A stretch of 64,000 nucleotides of DNA from Epiperipatus broadwayi (Eukaryota > Onychophora > Udeonychophora > Euonychophora > Peripatidae). A model generated the notes under the pieces. The model did no database searches, had not been told where the DNA came from, and saw only the letters and a program-made list of their open reading frames with translations. A program made the position numbers and the translations under genes. The stretch is from positions 22,115-86,114 of the forward strand of contig JAQFVV010000953.1 in assembly GCA_028023455.1 (NCBI GenBank). The letters run 5' to 3'. Of this stretch, positions 11,151 through 23,340 are shown piece by piece; the first letter of the stretch is position 1; every line of letters starts with the position of its first letter.

Positions 11151-12500
11151 ACTATTATTAGATATATGAATGTTAAAAGAAAAGCAATTTTAGATTACAG
11201 GTATTTTATTATTTAAACTTAATAATATATTATTTGTGTGCTCGTTTGTAGTTAAAGCATGGTTGTTTTAAAACTATTCATGTAGAATTAATATTTTAGG
11301 AATATTATCTTTACTGCTTATATTTTATTTTCCAGTCTTGGGGTGGTAAATTTTTTTGATTTTTTATTGTCTCATCATACAGTAGCGGAAAATTCCTGGT
11401 GGCCTATATTATTGCTAATGAAGGCATTATATTAATGGCACATATATTTTTAGAATTAGTTATAAAGAATTTGAAGTCTAAAAGGGATCCATGTTTTTAT
11501 ATGTTTCAATGAAATAAGTATACTTATTTGGAGTAGGTGATAAAATAATAGAAAGTTTGTATGAAAGAAAAGCATTGGAGTAAAAACTGATGAAGTTATA
11601 TTATAAAATGTACATAAAAATCAAATAAAATGTAGTTAATGATTATGTTTTAAGATAAGAAATATAGCTCATTTTTGCTTTATTAAACAACTTTCTTTAA
11701 TATTTGATTTGATTTCTTAACACAACATTTACACACATTAGCAATAGTGAGTATACTTGATTAAAATATTTATATTTCACAAAATCTCAGAGAACATGCT
11801 GCTGTTGATATTTTGTTTTATTATTGTTGTTATTATTATTATTATTATTTATATTTTGTAAATAAACATATTTATTTAAATTAATTTGATTCTCATGTTT
11901 TGCATTTTTGAGTTATCACATAACTGGTAGTTTATAGCTATATGAAATATTATAGATTTTGTTTTATGGTACAATTTTTCCAAATTTTATTATTTCATAA
12001 GAAAGGACTTAATGAAATTATTATGATTTCTTATCTATGGTGTTGTTGGTTAAAAGAACACATGCACATTATAAGGATAAAGTTAGTTGCTTAAGTTTAT
12101 TAGTATACATAGATTTTAAGAGTTAGAACACATGCACATTATAAGGATAAAGTTAGTTGCTTAAGTTTATTAGTATACATAGATTTTAAGAGTTACGTAA
12201 ATTTAATTATTATAGTTGGATATAGGTGGGTACAATAAAATGTCCTTTGCTATCCAGCTGTATCAATGGTTTATTTATAAGTATTTATTTATAATATTCA
12301 TTTATTTATCTATATTTTAAAGCCTGAAAGAGTCTCTTCCACTATAGATACTTTGACATTTACAATAATTTTAAAGCTCTGAGAGAGTCTGATAACCATT
12401 TTTCAATGATTATTTATTGAGGTCCCCAATTGCTCTTCTTTTTGATAGTTACAATTTGGCATCCAATGTGTTAGCCATTTTGATAATTCTCTGCTATACT
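11151..12500. repeat. Spacer with dispersed repeat and an exact 70-bp tandem duplication
   Basis: Units 12056-12125 and 12126-12195 are identical 70-bp tandem copies (starting GAACACATGCACATT, ending AAGAGTTA). A (TTA)n stretch lies near 11830-11850. The stretch 11816-12500 is homologous to 7860-8290. No gene is seen. Confidence 0.6.
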
Positions 12501-12507
12501 AGCTCTC

Positions 12508-13190
12508 ATGGACTTTATACCTTTACAATATGCACAAAGTTATAGCAATGCTCATCAAATAGAGCATGTAACAAATAAAACACAAATGGATATAGTCTAC
12601 ACGAATGAACAAGAAGTTTTAGGAAAAACCCAGCTCAATCTTCAAGATAACAGTGTTGTGACACAACACATTGAAACCAATCATGTATCTCAGCACCCAC
12701 TTAAAGTTATTGCCACAACTAACTCTTAGAGGGACATCAACCTCAAAACACTGCTTACAAGGAACATCCAACAAATCTTGCCTCTCAAACAACTGACACG
12801 GAATTAACCATCTCAAAAAACAAAAGAAAGTCGCTTGAATCTTCAAGCTCAAATCTGGAAGAAACAAGTAATTCTATGGCAGACTCAGATATAGAACCAA
12901 ATCATACACAGAAAGTGTCAAATAAAGTGTTTCATCTGAGAAGAAAAAAAGAAAAGAGAACCAAAACAATGGAAACACAATCCAATCAAGATAGCAGTTT
13001 AATAGAACTTACAACAATCACAAATACTCAAACGAACACTACCTCCAAAGTAAATGAGCTCAAAAAAACAAATAAACAAATGACATCACCATCTAGAGCA
13101 GTAAGTCCAGGCACACAGAGACAGAACATAAAATCTCATAAAATGGATGAGCTGACAGTCCACGCTGAACTTCATCACACTAATGAATAA
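12508..13190 (+). pseudogene. LINE ORF1 C-terminal remnant
   Basis: Two open pieces (12508-12729 and 12876-13190) in different frames are joined by a stretch that reads on in the second frame as a Ser- and Lys-rich tail (KRKSLESSSSN). The translation is polar, rich in Asn, Thr, Lys and Ser, without the RRM or zinc knuckles of a complete ORF1. Its place directly before the endonuclease frame is why I call it ORF1. It ends 37 bp before the endonuclease ORF. Confidence 0.5.
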
Positions 13191-13226
13191 ACCAAGTAAC
13201 ACTAACACAATCTCATCAAATCGGTT

Positions 13227-16208
13227 ATGTTGCTAAAAATAGGAGGTATAAATGTCAGGGGCCTCAATTCTCTTGACTGGGTATGGGCAGTCAGGAGATG
13301 GCTGGAGAAAATGAATTTGCACATTGCATGCTTCTCTGAAACCAAGCTACATCTGCATTCAAACCCCAACATAGGTCAATTAATGGAACAATATGGTTTT
13401 TTTCATTATGCACCTTCCATCTCTGCATCATCCGGTGTTGCTTTTCTCATAAATAAGAATCTCCCTCTCAACAAATTTAAATTATTATATCTCAGCAAAG
13501 AATATCTCAGCAAAGTTCTAGTGATTGCCAACCTATCCATTGGTAACTACTCTATCAAAATAATATACCTATATATCAAAAACGATCCCACCATTGCCCT
13601 CTCAGTGATTTACAAGATCAACTCCCTTCTTTCCTTTAATGCCTCTCCAATCATTTTCTTTGGAGATTACAACATGAGATATGATAAATTCAACTCTAAA
13701 TACCTGCACCTGATCAACAGAGTACTTCCGTGTGGAGAGGGTTTCTTTCCTCCTGAGTCCTCCTTTTATACACTTCAAAAAAGATCATTAATAGACCTAT
13801 TGTATTATACTCCTGAGCTTCACTATAACCTAGATGCCAAACTGCAATTTGTACCCTTCTCAGATCACCTAGATTTACTAATCAACCTCCAGTTAGACCC
13901 CTCCATAGCAATATACACAAACCATTTGTGCACAATATGGTTATTAAATAAAAATGACACTCCCAAGTGGATTTTTTCGGAGGCATACATTCTTCTAAAT
14001 AAAATAAATGTTTTCACCCTACCACCACTTCAAGCTTGGTCATCGCTGGTTGGAATACTGAGCACACTAATAGATTCCCACACAAGAAAGACCAAAGGTC
14101 CCAATCAGCAGTTAAAGGACCTAGAATCCATCAGTAATAGACTCAGCTCTCTTTCATCTACAGACACCAGCATTCAGGATATTATAGAACTAAAAACACA
14201 ATACCATGAGAAGCAGAAGATCCTAGCACACTATATATCCATTAAAAGATCCAAAATTTTCTTATCTAATTGTCAAAACTGGACACGTAGCTACATCAGG
14301 TGGGCACATGGTGCTGCAAAATGGCACACCCTTACCATGATTGAAACTAATCAGAATTTATACAGTGGTCCTGAAATGCTCAAAAAAATACATGACCACT
14401 TCACTAACAAATTACAGAACAATAATTATGCAACTGGTAGAACCTGGAAAGCATTGATAACCTTGAGCACAAGATCACTGAGAAGCACATAAATGCAAAT
14501 CTGCAGTCATATCCAGAAAGCTCACATCCTGGACTTCATGGAATTCCCAGATTTGTGCTTCTTCATCTCAGCTAGTTTATGGGCCCCATTGTGCATAGGG
14601 TGATTGATGTACTATCAGGAGACTTTCGGAACATCCCAGACATATACCCGGTCACTTTAGTCCCATTTCTAAAAAAACAAGAAAATCCCTCCAGTCTGTT
14701 AAACTCCGCCCCATCTCCATGATACCTCTTTTAATCAAGACGATCAAGTCACTAATGAAGGACAGAATTCAATACCAGCTCTATCTTCTCATTTCCAAAT
14801 ACCAATTTGCTCAGAAAGGTGCCTCCACACTAGATGCTGTGCAACACTTCATGCTCATCACTGAACATATTAGGTTGTGCAGAAAGACAAAACCGCTAGT
14901 AATTCAACTTGATTTCGCATCAGCATTCGATTCAGTTATCCCATCAATATTATTACAAACACTAAAAGAATATCAAGTTCCTGAAGTATATACAAACATA
15001 ATAGGAAACCTGCTCTATAATCACTCATGCTTTACCACAATAGATGGGCGCTTGTCTGACGGAATCAGACCTTATCTGTCGGTTCCTCAGGGATCCCAAT
15101 TGGCTACACTCTGTTTTACCACATATATTAACCCTCTCCTTACTGAAATTAAATGCAAAGTTCCAGGTATCTACGTTCCTGCATTGAAACACCAGGTACA
15201 TCACATCTCTTATGTTGATGATGTATCAATCTTCCTACCAAAACAAAAACATCTTCAGCCTCTCCTGTGTATCATTGAAAAACACACTAAAAAAGTAAAC
15301 CTGCATATCAACTGTAACAAATCTTCCATGTGGAAGATCACATCAGGGAAAATAATCCCATCCATTTTTACATCTCGACCTCAAAAGTTCTTGGGTTTTC
15401 CATTTTCAAGTCGAGGTTGGCCATGTCAAAAGAGATACAAAATGCTATCCTTGACAAAACCCGTAACATTGTAACATCTCTTTCCAGGGTTACTCTGTCA
15501 TTGCCTGGAAAAGCTGCACTACTGAACATGCTAATTTTTCCCAGATTGAACTACTTTCTTTCCATGATAAAGCTTACCAAAACTTTTGAAACTGCATTAA
15601 ACTCACTATGTTCCAGGCTTTTATGGAAAGGCAAAGTAGTTGCTATAAGTATATCAAAAGCACACATGCCCAAAAATCTGAATGGGTTAGGTCTTCATTC
15701 TGTCTCCACACTTTATCTACAAAAAGCAATTGGAATCATGAGGACAATATATTATGAGCATCCCGATCAGAACACATTCATACCAGTAACACCAACGGAT
15801 ACACCTTCACCATTCTGCAGCAAATGGTCATCAGATTTATGGATATAGATAACAGGGACAATAAGCCTATCGAAAACTATCCTAGAATCAAAGAGAACAT
15901 ACTGGGAAATTTATAAATTTAAATACCCAAACCTTACTCCATCTCTGAACTCTCTGGGGCTAAACAATAAACTTCTAATTCTCAGATCTAAAAAATGGTT
16001 TTTGGAATCCAAACATATAGATTTTCTCCTGAAACTAAACCTCTACTCGCTACCCACAAGTCACTTCCTGGTCTATAGGAGAGGTTTTTCCAACCTCAAC
16101 TCACAGTGTCAGTTTTGCTCAACAGCTGAAGAAACCATTACCCATCTCCTACATGACTGCCATTCCTTAGCCCACTCAGAACTTTCATCTGCCAAAAAGT
16201 TTCAATAG
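13227..16208 (+). pseudogene. LINE ORF2 (endonuclease, reverse transcriptase, zinc knuckle), broken
   Basis: Piece 1 (13227-14492) opens with the endonuclease: GGINVRGLN, CFSETKL, FFGDYNM, SLIDLLYYT and the terminal FSDHLDLL catalytic His motif. Piece 2 (14719-15474, another frame) is the reverse transcriptase fingers and palm, with QLDFASAFDSV, SVPQGSQLATL and the YVDD active site. Piece 3 (15330-15848) returns to the first frame and covers the thumb. After one in-frame TAG at 15846 the frame continues to a CQFC..H....C zinc knuckle near 16115-16155. At least two frameshifts and that stop disable it. The product would nick DNA and reverse-transcribe its own RNA. Confidence 0.8.
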
Positions 16209-16599
16209 ACTATAGAAACACACTTTGCATTCAAGACACAATCAAGACGGGCAAATTTTCGACCATCAGAACATCCATTTTCCTCACTTTTGCAGTCTGG
16301 CTCACCAGGTACAAGTACATCTTTGGACAGGCAGATAACAATGTCAGCAATACCTTCTTAAACTATTAAAAAGCACTAGTGATAGAGACCGGCTTCTTGC
16401 ACCAGACTGGCTACACATTGAATCCTGGGCTAGCCTAGACCTAGTCTAGTAAGAATTTGCAACCCAAGATCTTCAGTTACCAGCATCAGGCCATTTGTCA
16501 AATCTAATTAGCAGAAGTCTCGAGTCCAAAGATTGATTTGTCATTGTATTCTTTTTTGATTTAGTTAATAAAATTTTTTTTTGAAAAAAAAAAAAAAAT

Positions 16600-19231
16600 A
16601 GTAAAAATAAATTTAAGTTATCTTTAAAAAAGATGTTTAACTTAAATAATAATAATAGCAAAAAAAAAAAAAATAGTTATGAATAAAATTATTTTATTTC
16701 ATTAATTTTTTTAACGAACAACAATCATAAAATATATATTCAGCTGAGAGTTGTTTTGTTTTTAAAAAAAATTAAAACAACGTAGAAGCTGTAAGCGAAA
16801 TTATGATCTGGAAATTCCTTTGGGGGGGGGGGGATACTATAATAATAATATATGCTTGCATAATATTTCTGTAGTGTAATTTTCAGTACACCTCTCTCAC
16901 GCAAGGTAGGGGCTGTTTCTATCTGCTTTTAACACCTTGTGGGAGGTGTAATCATAAACTACGACCTAAGATGTGAAAAAGACGTATGATCCCCAAGATG
17001 CACATTTTCATGCTGAACTGTTGGCCCAAATCATATTCGCTTACACATATCTTTATCATTGTTCATTATACATAGATAGGGAATTACTACAGTTTAACTG
17101 ATGTGTCAAACTTTGACTCACACTTGATGGAAGTATTAAATGAATAATATCTAGTTTAATGAATGACTAATAATAATGATTAATAATATATGCGTATATC
17201 TTGATTCTTACTGTTTTGTGGGGAGTCAATCCCACATAAGTATTATAAAAAAATAATAAATTAATACACACACACACGTGTAAAAGGTTTAAAAATAATT
17301 TCGTTAAAAGTGGGATTACATTAAGAAAATAATTTACAATATTAAAAAAAAAAATCACTTTCATATAAACGCTTTTTTAAAAAATAAATATGTATATAAC
17401 TTATGGCAAAATAAAGTACACTTAAGAAATAATTACAATTAACTTTGTTATTGTTTTTAATAGAATTAAATTTTCAGAAATGGTAGTAGGAGAAAAATAT
17501 TATTGGTTATATACCTACAATAAATATATAATATATAACTGCGCATTGCATACAAATCAAGCTACAAACGTAAAAATTACTTATAATTACAGTATTACTA
17601 AACATATTTAGTTATTTTATCTATAGTAGCGTTTAAGAGGCGCGAATATAAATGCACTATTTGTCTAGATTTATTAAATAAATGTTGCCCACCATGACGT
17701 TAAGTCAACTATCCGTAGAAAGTTTAATTGTTAGTCAAATGTTATTAACTAGTCAGCTATTCATTTACGATTATAAGCAGGTGTTAATTATATTAAGGAT
17801 TAAATATTCATTTAAAAGTAAAGGATGTCCCATCTGTTTTTCTGTGATGTATTGAATATAATATATATTTATAACTAATTATCGCTTTTACATATCAAAT
17901 ATACAGCTACAGATATTTGAGAGGAGTATTAAAAACAAGCATTTATAAAATGGATTTGTGTACTACATACAGTATGTTTTTGTTTTTACGATAAAAAAAT
18001 GTTTTATTTTTAAAAATCATAGTAAATCTACTTTTCCATAGTTACAAAATGTTTAAAAGCAAATGAAAAAATTTCTAAAATCTATCAAACTTCGCATTTG
18101 GATTTAATTTTCAAAGTAAATTAAAATAATTTATTTTAATATGTTCTGAATATTTAATCCTAGTTAAAAAATTGAGAATTTTACAATTGCGTATTTAAAA
18201 AATGATTTAACTTAAATTACCATTCACTATAAAAATATATATATATTGTCGATTACTTAAATATATAAACTATATTTATGGATGCGAGTTATTTTATTAG
18301 GAGGGGGGGGGTATAACAATTGGTATTGTACATGCACGCGCTCTCGCAATTACTCCAAACTCTATAACAATGGACGAACGGTGTCTTTTTTTTTTTTTTA
18401 AAAAAAGAAAACAATTGCCGAGATTAAGCTTGATTTACATAAGCCATTAATTAGTTCAGTTTCGTAGAAACCTAAAATTAAAACACTAAATAGCTTTTAA
18501 TTATTAAAAATTTAACATTTTAGATGAGTATTTAATTAAAAATAATACTAAAAAAATGTATATATTTTGGTAACATCTAGGTACATATATGTGGTTATTT
18601 ATTCAAAAAGACAATGTTTTAATAAAGGGGGGGGGGAGTAACACATGATGAAATATTGATTATAGGGTATATAGGACACGGAACGCATATTTATTTACAT
18701 GTAAACAGTTAAACAATTTGTATTTTCGTATTATTAAATTAAACCTCCTACAGAAATATATATATAAAAAAACATGTTAGTAGGCCAAGAAACCTGCTAA
18801 TGATACACTCAAATTAATAGATGTCGCTATAAATTCAAATTTTTATACGATACAATATTGTTTTATAAATACATATAAACAATTCGAACAAAGAAGAACA
18901 AAGTGTTTATAAACAGAAAGACATAGGCATAATGTTCTGTATACATTTATAGGCACTATAGAAATTAATAATTGATAGGCGCTGATGATGATCATATTAA
19001 TTTTTTTAAAACTTTTTTTTCATTTGCTTAAAGAAAAATATTCCATTAAAAATAAACACTGCACGATTAGAGTACATTGTGGCAGATGGCAATAAGCCCA
19101 CTCTAGGACGTATTCCAAATTAGGTGGCGGGTGTGCAAAGTAAGCTATTATTATAATAAATAATAGAAGCGATCTCCAACATGTGCGTTTTGTGCAGAAC
19201 AGCTGACTTCACATTGCAATTTTTTAACTTT
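16600..19231. other. Spacer downstream of the HOPX-like gene
   Basis: No gene recognised. It contains uninterrupted G runs at 16822-16833, 18303-18311 and 18627-18636, a less AT-rich block at 16880-17040 of unknown nature, and (AT)n tracts. A canonical AATAAA on the minus strand at 18690-18695 is a candidate polyadenylation signal about 540 bp past the stop codon of the HOPX-like gene; this is weak evidence in such AT-rich DNA. Confidence 0.45.
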
Positions 19232-19309
19232 TTAGTCAATTACAGATCCTCCGTTTGCAGGTAATCCTTGGCTTCTTCGCCAACAAGCTAATCTATGTTC
19301 AAACCATAC
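19232..19309 (-). CDS. hopx: HOPX-like homeodomain-only protein, last coding exon
   Basis: A 25-codon exon plus stop, too short for an ORF scan. On the minus strand it follows a TTTATTTTAG splice acceptor and reads VWFEHRLACWRRSQGL, then PANGGSVID and TAA. It completes helix 3 of the homeodomain started in 22113-22277, in phase 0. It aligns with the C-terminal part of vertebrate HOPX, sharing the WF..RLA.WRRS.GLP..  pattern and the SV.D ending. At homeodomain position 51 it has His, where DNA-binding homeodomains have Asn; HOPX proteins also lack Asn51. HOPX is a nuclear co-regulator that does not bind DNA directly, so the same is inferred here. The joined protein is 80 residues, near the 73 of mammalian HOPX. 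Confidence 0.85.
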   Translation of the reverse strand, partial: VWFEHRLACWRRSQGLPANGGSVID

Positions 19310-19699
19310 CTAAAATAAATAAAAAATGTAAACATTTTGACTTAATTAAAACAATATATAAAAACGTTATTATATATGTGACTCTTTACTGAAATTCAGA
19401 TAAATCGACGGTATCTTTCTTAACCTATAAATAGAGCATTTTATAAAAACATTTTATTATCAAAAGTAATTTTAAACATTTGAAAGTAAAACAATGTACA
19501 ATAACATCTTTTTTATAAATTACATTACGATAAAACGTAGTTTCATATTCAATATATATAAAAAAAAAAAGTGCACGCACATTCATTACATAAACAATAC
19601 ATCAGGATTCTGGTGACTAATAGGCAAAAGAAATCATATATAATCAAACAGCTAACAACAATTTGTTCAATGTTGGTGATAATTTACCATTTTCCGTCT

Positions 19700-20330
19700 T
19701 TAAATAGTATAATCATTAATTATTTATCTAAATGCACAAATTTCTAACCGTGTTTCCTGCCTACTTATAATTATTTTTTTCGTAATATCATTAATTGCCA
19801 TCTTTTTTCTATTTATTTTTTCATACCTCTACAATCCCACTAATATCTTTTATAATTTATCCGATTCTATATTTATGCCAATATCAATTTTTTTTCTTTC
19901 TTTTTTTTTTTTTTAATTTTCTCAATAAATAATTTTGCACTTATTCTTTTTTAACATATTTATTACACTTTGATCTTATCTCTCCAATTTATCTTTTTTA
20001 TTCTACTCCTAATCCGCATCGCTAAAGTCCTAATCTTTTTTCTATATTTTTTTCTAATTGTCCATGTTTCTGCTTCATACGATGCTATACTCCAAATAAA
20101 GCACTTAACAAATCTCTTTTTAGATCCAATTTCAATGGCTGCAGAATACTCTCCAATTCTTATTAAATGCATGTTTAGCCATTTGTAATTCTTACTCTTA
20201 TTTTTTTATTACTATATCCACCATACTACATAACTCCTTGCCAAAGACTTACTCTTAACTGTTCCCTCTTACCTCAATTTTTATTGCTTTAATTTTATTT
20301 TGCATTTGTCTTTCAAATTTTCTACAAAAC
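19700..20330 (-). mobile_element. Decayed RTE-type LINE fragment in the HOPX-like intron
   Basis: The frame at 19963-20172 (minus) reads KKRFVKCFIWSIASYEAETWTI, the stretch after the reverse transcriptase palm seen in RTE-type LINEs (K.LVK..VWS.ALYG.ETWT). The flanking DNA on both sides looks like decayed LINE sequence but is broken by many stops. It is a fossil, inserted in the same orientation as the host gene. Confidence 0.6.
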
Positions 20331-21635
20331 AATTCACATATCTTTATAATATATAAAGCAATAGATGGATACATAATAATGATTTGCACTTTTATATATA
20401 TATATCAATTTCTGCTATATCTTTCAATTCTTTCACAAATGTTCTAATAAATTCCCTGTCCAAGCTATAATTTTCTTCTCAATATATCCAACAATACAGT
20501 ATATATATATTTTCTTTCGATCTCTCTCTTTTTTATTAATATATAAACAAGACTTTTTGTAAATTCAAATTACTATTTAAATAGAAACAACTTTAATCTA
20601 TTAGAAGAAAAAAAAACATCTCATCTGCAGCTTAATCTCTGTGAGATTAAATTGTTTAAAATCTTCATATATCACTTACTTTGTCAGGTCTCTAGAAAAA
20701 TCATAACTCTTGATGAAAGGGGATTTACTTATCACTGTACTAAATCATAATTTACATCATAAACCATTTTCTTTAGAATTTTGAATAATTCAACTGGAAT
20801 GTAATCAATTCTATGTTCTTTGCTGTTTTTCATTTTGGTCGAAGCTTTTACAATTTCTTCCTTTATTATTTCTTTCTCTTTCACCTTAAACATTTTCTTA
20901 GAACAATTTTATTTAGATATTGAATTCAATTGGAATCGTATCCACTTTCTGTTTTTGATTGCTTTCGTCTTGATTGGAGCTTTTACTGTAATATCTTTTT
21001 TCTTCTCTCTCTTTCATTTAGTTAAATATATATGTATAACTGCTTAAAAATAATGACAACAAAACTGCCATTAAATTTTTATGATAAAGGTGGACATAAA
21101 AATATGCAAATTTATGGAAAAAGCAAATGAAAAACTTCTCCAACAGAAGTAGGGATTCATAGAATTGACTCATTAAATCAGTTATGATTTCATTAAACAT
21201 AATATTTCATATTTACAATTATTATTATAAATTTAATACAAAATTGGGTTGCTTGACGCTATAAGATAAAAAAAATTAAACTTCTCTAACATTAAGGTTT
21301 TATAATTTAGTGAAATAGTTTTACAAATACTTATAAATACGGAAAACTGTTTATAAAATTTATGATGCAGAACAAATTGCTTTAAAGGATGTGCTTAGGT
21401 TAGATATGTTAGATAGCTCTATCAACTTGACATGCAGAGGAGGCACAGATCAAATATGCTTGATTTTAATAAGTGAACATCGAAATTTTGACCTTAATAT
21501 ATATTATGTAGATATGTATTTTATGGTTTAGTCGAATGTGAAGAGTCAACAAACTAGTTTTTCAGCATAAAATTTATATATATGAAATGAATGTACTGGA
21601 TAGTATAATTAATATAAAAAAAATTGCAACATCAT

Positions 21636-21670
21636 TCCAAAAACAACAACAACAACAACAACAACAATAA
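21636..21670. repeat. (CAA)n microsatellite
   Basis: About nine CAA units, lying inside the intron of the HOPX-like gene. Confidence 0.85.
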
Positions 21671-22112
21671 CTAAGACTTGTTTTATGTAATAAAATTCAT
21701 CTAACGTGATGAAATATTTGTTTGCATATTTAATAAATTGTTATTCCAAGAATCTTTTTATTTTACACTGTCTCGCAATACAAACTTTTTCGTACACCGA
21801 AATACTTTCCAGATACATTGGTTGAAATAAATAATTGGCTACAGTACTTTGATGTCGAAATAACACTAGGGTGTCATTGTTTGCAATTGTTTATTACACA
21901 AAGCATTTATACACAACTAATTTATATATACGCACATTTATGTACAGCACTGAAAATTAATAAAATAAACAATCCTCTTTTTAACATATATATATATATT
22001 CAAGAATAAAAAAAAGAAGCTGCAATTAGTTAATGAAGTTAAGAATACTCTGCTAATTATTTTTTTCAAACATTTTTTTTTTCTCGTGATATATATATTG
22101 TACTCTACTTAC

Positions 22113-22277
22113 TCTGACTTGTTCTTCTGAAAGTCCTACTTCAGCCGCCAAAATTATTAGATCACTAGGTTGCGGATTGCGGTTCTTTAAAAAACTCTCT
22201 TCTAAAACATCTTCTTTGTCCGAGGCCAGCTTGGGTAGCTTCTGCGGCGGCAATAAGTGTGCCTGTATTGTTGCCAT
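22113..22277 (-). CDS. hopx: HOPX-like homeodomain-only protein, first coding exon
   Basis: The 55-codon exon begins MATIQAHLLPPQKLPKL and holds homeodomain helix 1 (residues about 22-34, EDVLEESFLKNRN), helix 2 (38-49, SDLIILAAEVGL) and the start of helix 3 (SEEQVR). It then meets a GTAAGT donor. The IAAEAGLSEE block is diagnostic of vertebrate HOPX and is matched here as LAAEVGLSEE. I chose the ATG at 22275-22277 because it is the first in frame and the joined protein has HOPX length. A splice-acceptor-like TTTATTTTTAG lies about 30 bp upstream, so there is probably a non-coding 5' exon further right that I cannot locate. Reading past the donor gives a spurious 74-codon frame. An atypical divergent homeobox gene is the alternative, but the second exon makes HOPX much more likely. 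Confidence 0.85.
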
Positions 22278-23340
22278 GATAACGGAACGTTTTCAGATCG
22301 ATAAAGACTAAAAATAAATAATGTTATTCCTAATTGTTGCAAAAGTTTAAAATTAAATGTACCTCCGACAGATGAAAATTGACCTCTGATAATTAAAAGT
22401 CGAGATGATGTTCTTTATATGGGCTAAAATTCTGGGGGTGATAGTTATAATAGAAACATTTATTTCCGGATAAATGTTTAGCTAAAATGATGCCACAACC
22501 AGGAAACTAAATTGTACATAAATTAGAAAGAAAAATAACAATCTGTTGATCAATCGACCCAGCATATTTATAATTAATATTAATCAGAGTCTTTAATATT
22601 TTGCCTTAAAAACAACAACAACAATTTTAACTTCCCTTTTGTTCAAAGTGGTTAGTTCCATTCTGTAACTGCGCCACTCATTTACTAATCATATTTAGCG
22701 TACAATAACACAATTAAAATGCATTACATAATTTATATTATAATTTTGCACGGGCTTTTGATAATATTTAATATATGTAAATTATTGCCATTTTAAAAAT
22801 ATTAATTATTTTCTACGATAAAAATTATATACAATATATAGTGTATGAGAGCGGGGAAGAAGGAGGAAAAGGTAATTTATGTAGTAAAGAGAAGGGGATA
22901 ATGTCATTTAAAAACTTTCCCGATCAAAAGCTTCTTTTTTTTTTACTTGAATAACATATGACCCCATTTAAAAAATAAAAATAAAAATCTGGCTTATAAT
23001 ATATATTGCAAGGAGAGAATAAAAGTATAAAAGAAGTAGGAAGAGAAGGGGGGTGAGGAAGGAGTCAAGCTCATTTAAACTTAATATCCAGCATTATGGA
23101 GCTTATCAATGTTTTGTTTATGAATGAAATAAATAAAATCGGCATAAAGACATGTCAAAAACTTAAATTTGATAATTATACTATTGATAAAATCAAAACG
23201 TGATAACTAATATAGAATATTAAATTAACAATATTAATCATAAGGGCTTCTCAGCTGATTTATTGTTTTGGAAGAAAAGCATAAGCTTAATCCTCATGTA
23301 AACATTCATCATTTTTAACTATTATTAATCCTCTGCAGAA
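22278..23340. other. Region upstream of the HOPX-like coding exon
   Basis: This probably contains an intron 5' of the coding exon, judging from the splice-acceptor-like TTTATTTTTAG ending near 22306. No promoter or UTR exon can be placed. Purine-rich blocks occur at 22850-22905 and 23010-23065. Confidence 0.4.

Larger units (their letters stand above)
12500..16599 (+). mobile_element. Broken non-LTR retrotransposon, L1/Tx1-like
   Basis: A LINE on the plus strand with an ORF1 tail, an apurinic-type endonuclease, a reverse transcriptase, a C-terminal CCHC zinc knuckle and a poly(A) end at about 16585-16599. The domain order EN-RT-zinc knuckle and the two-ORF layout suggest the L1/Tx1 group; the clade call is tentative. 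The 5' boundary is uncertain, because homology with 8.05-8.29 kb seems to reach about 12530. Frameshifts and stops make it inactive. Confidence 0.75.
19310..22112 (-). other. Intron of the HOPX-like gene (2803 bp)
   Basis: The donor GTAAGT is at 22112-22107 and the acceptor TTTATTTTAG ends at 19310. It falls between homeodomain codons 46 and 47 (residues R55 and V56), a position recurrent in PRD-class homeobox genes. The intron holds a decayed RTE fragment (about 19700-20330, same strand as the gene), a (CAA)n microsatellite near 21640-21668, and otherwise AT-rich DNA without coding signal. Confidence 0.8.

Noticed and set aside
22053-22277. A single-exon 74-residue protein at the HOPX-like exon
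   Set aside because: The frame runs through a GTAAGT donor, and the continuation has no homology, while splicing to 19309 gives a complete HOPX-like helix 3.
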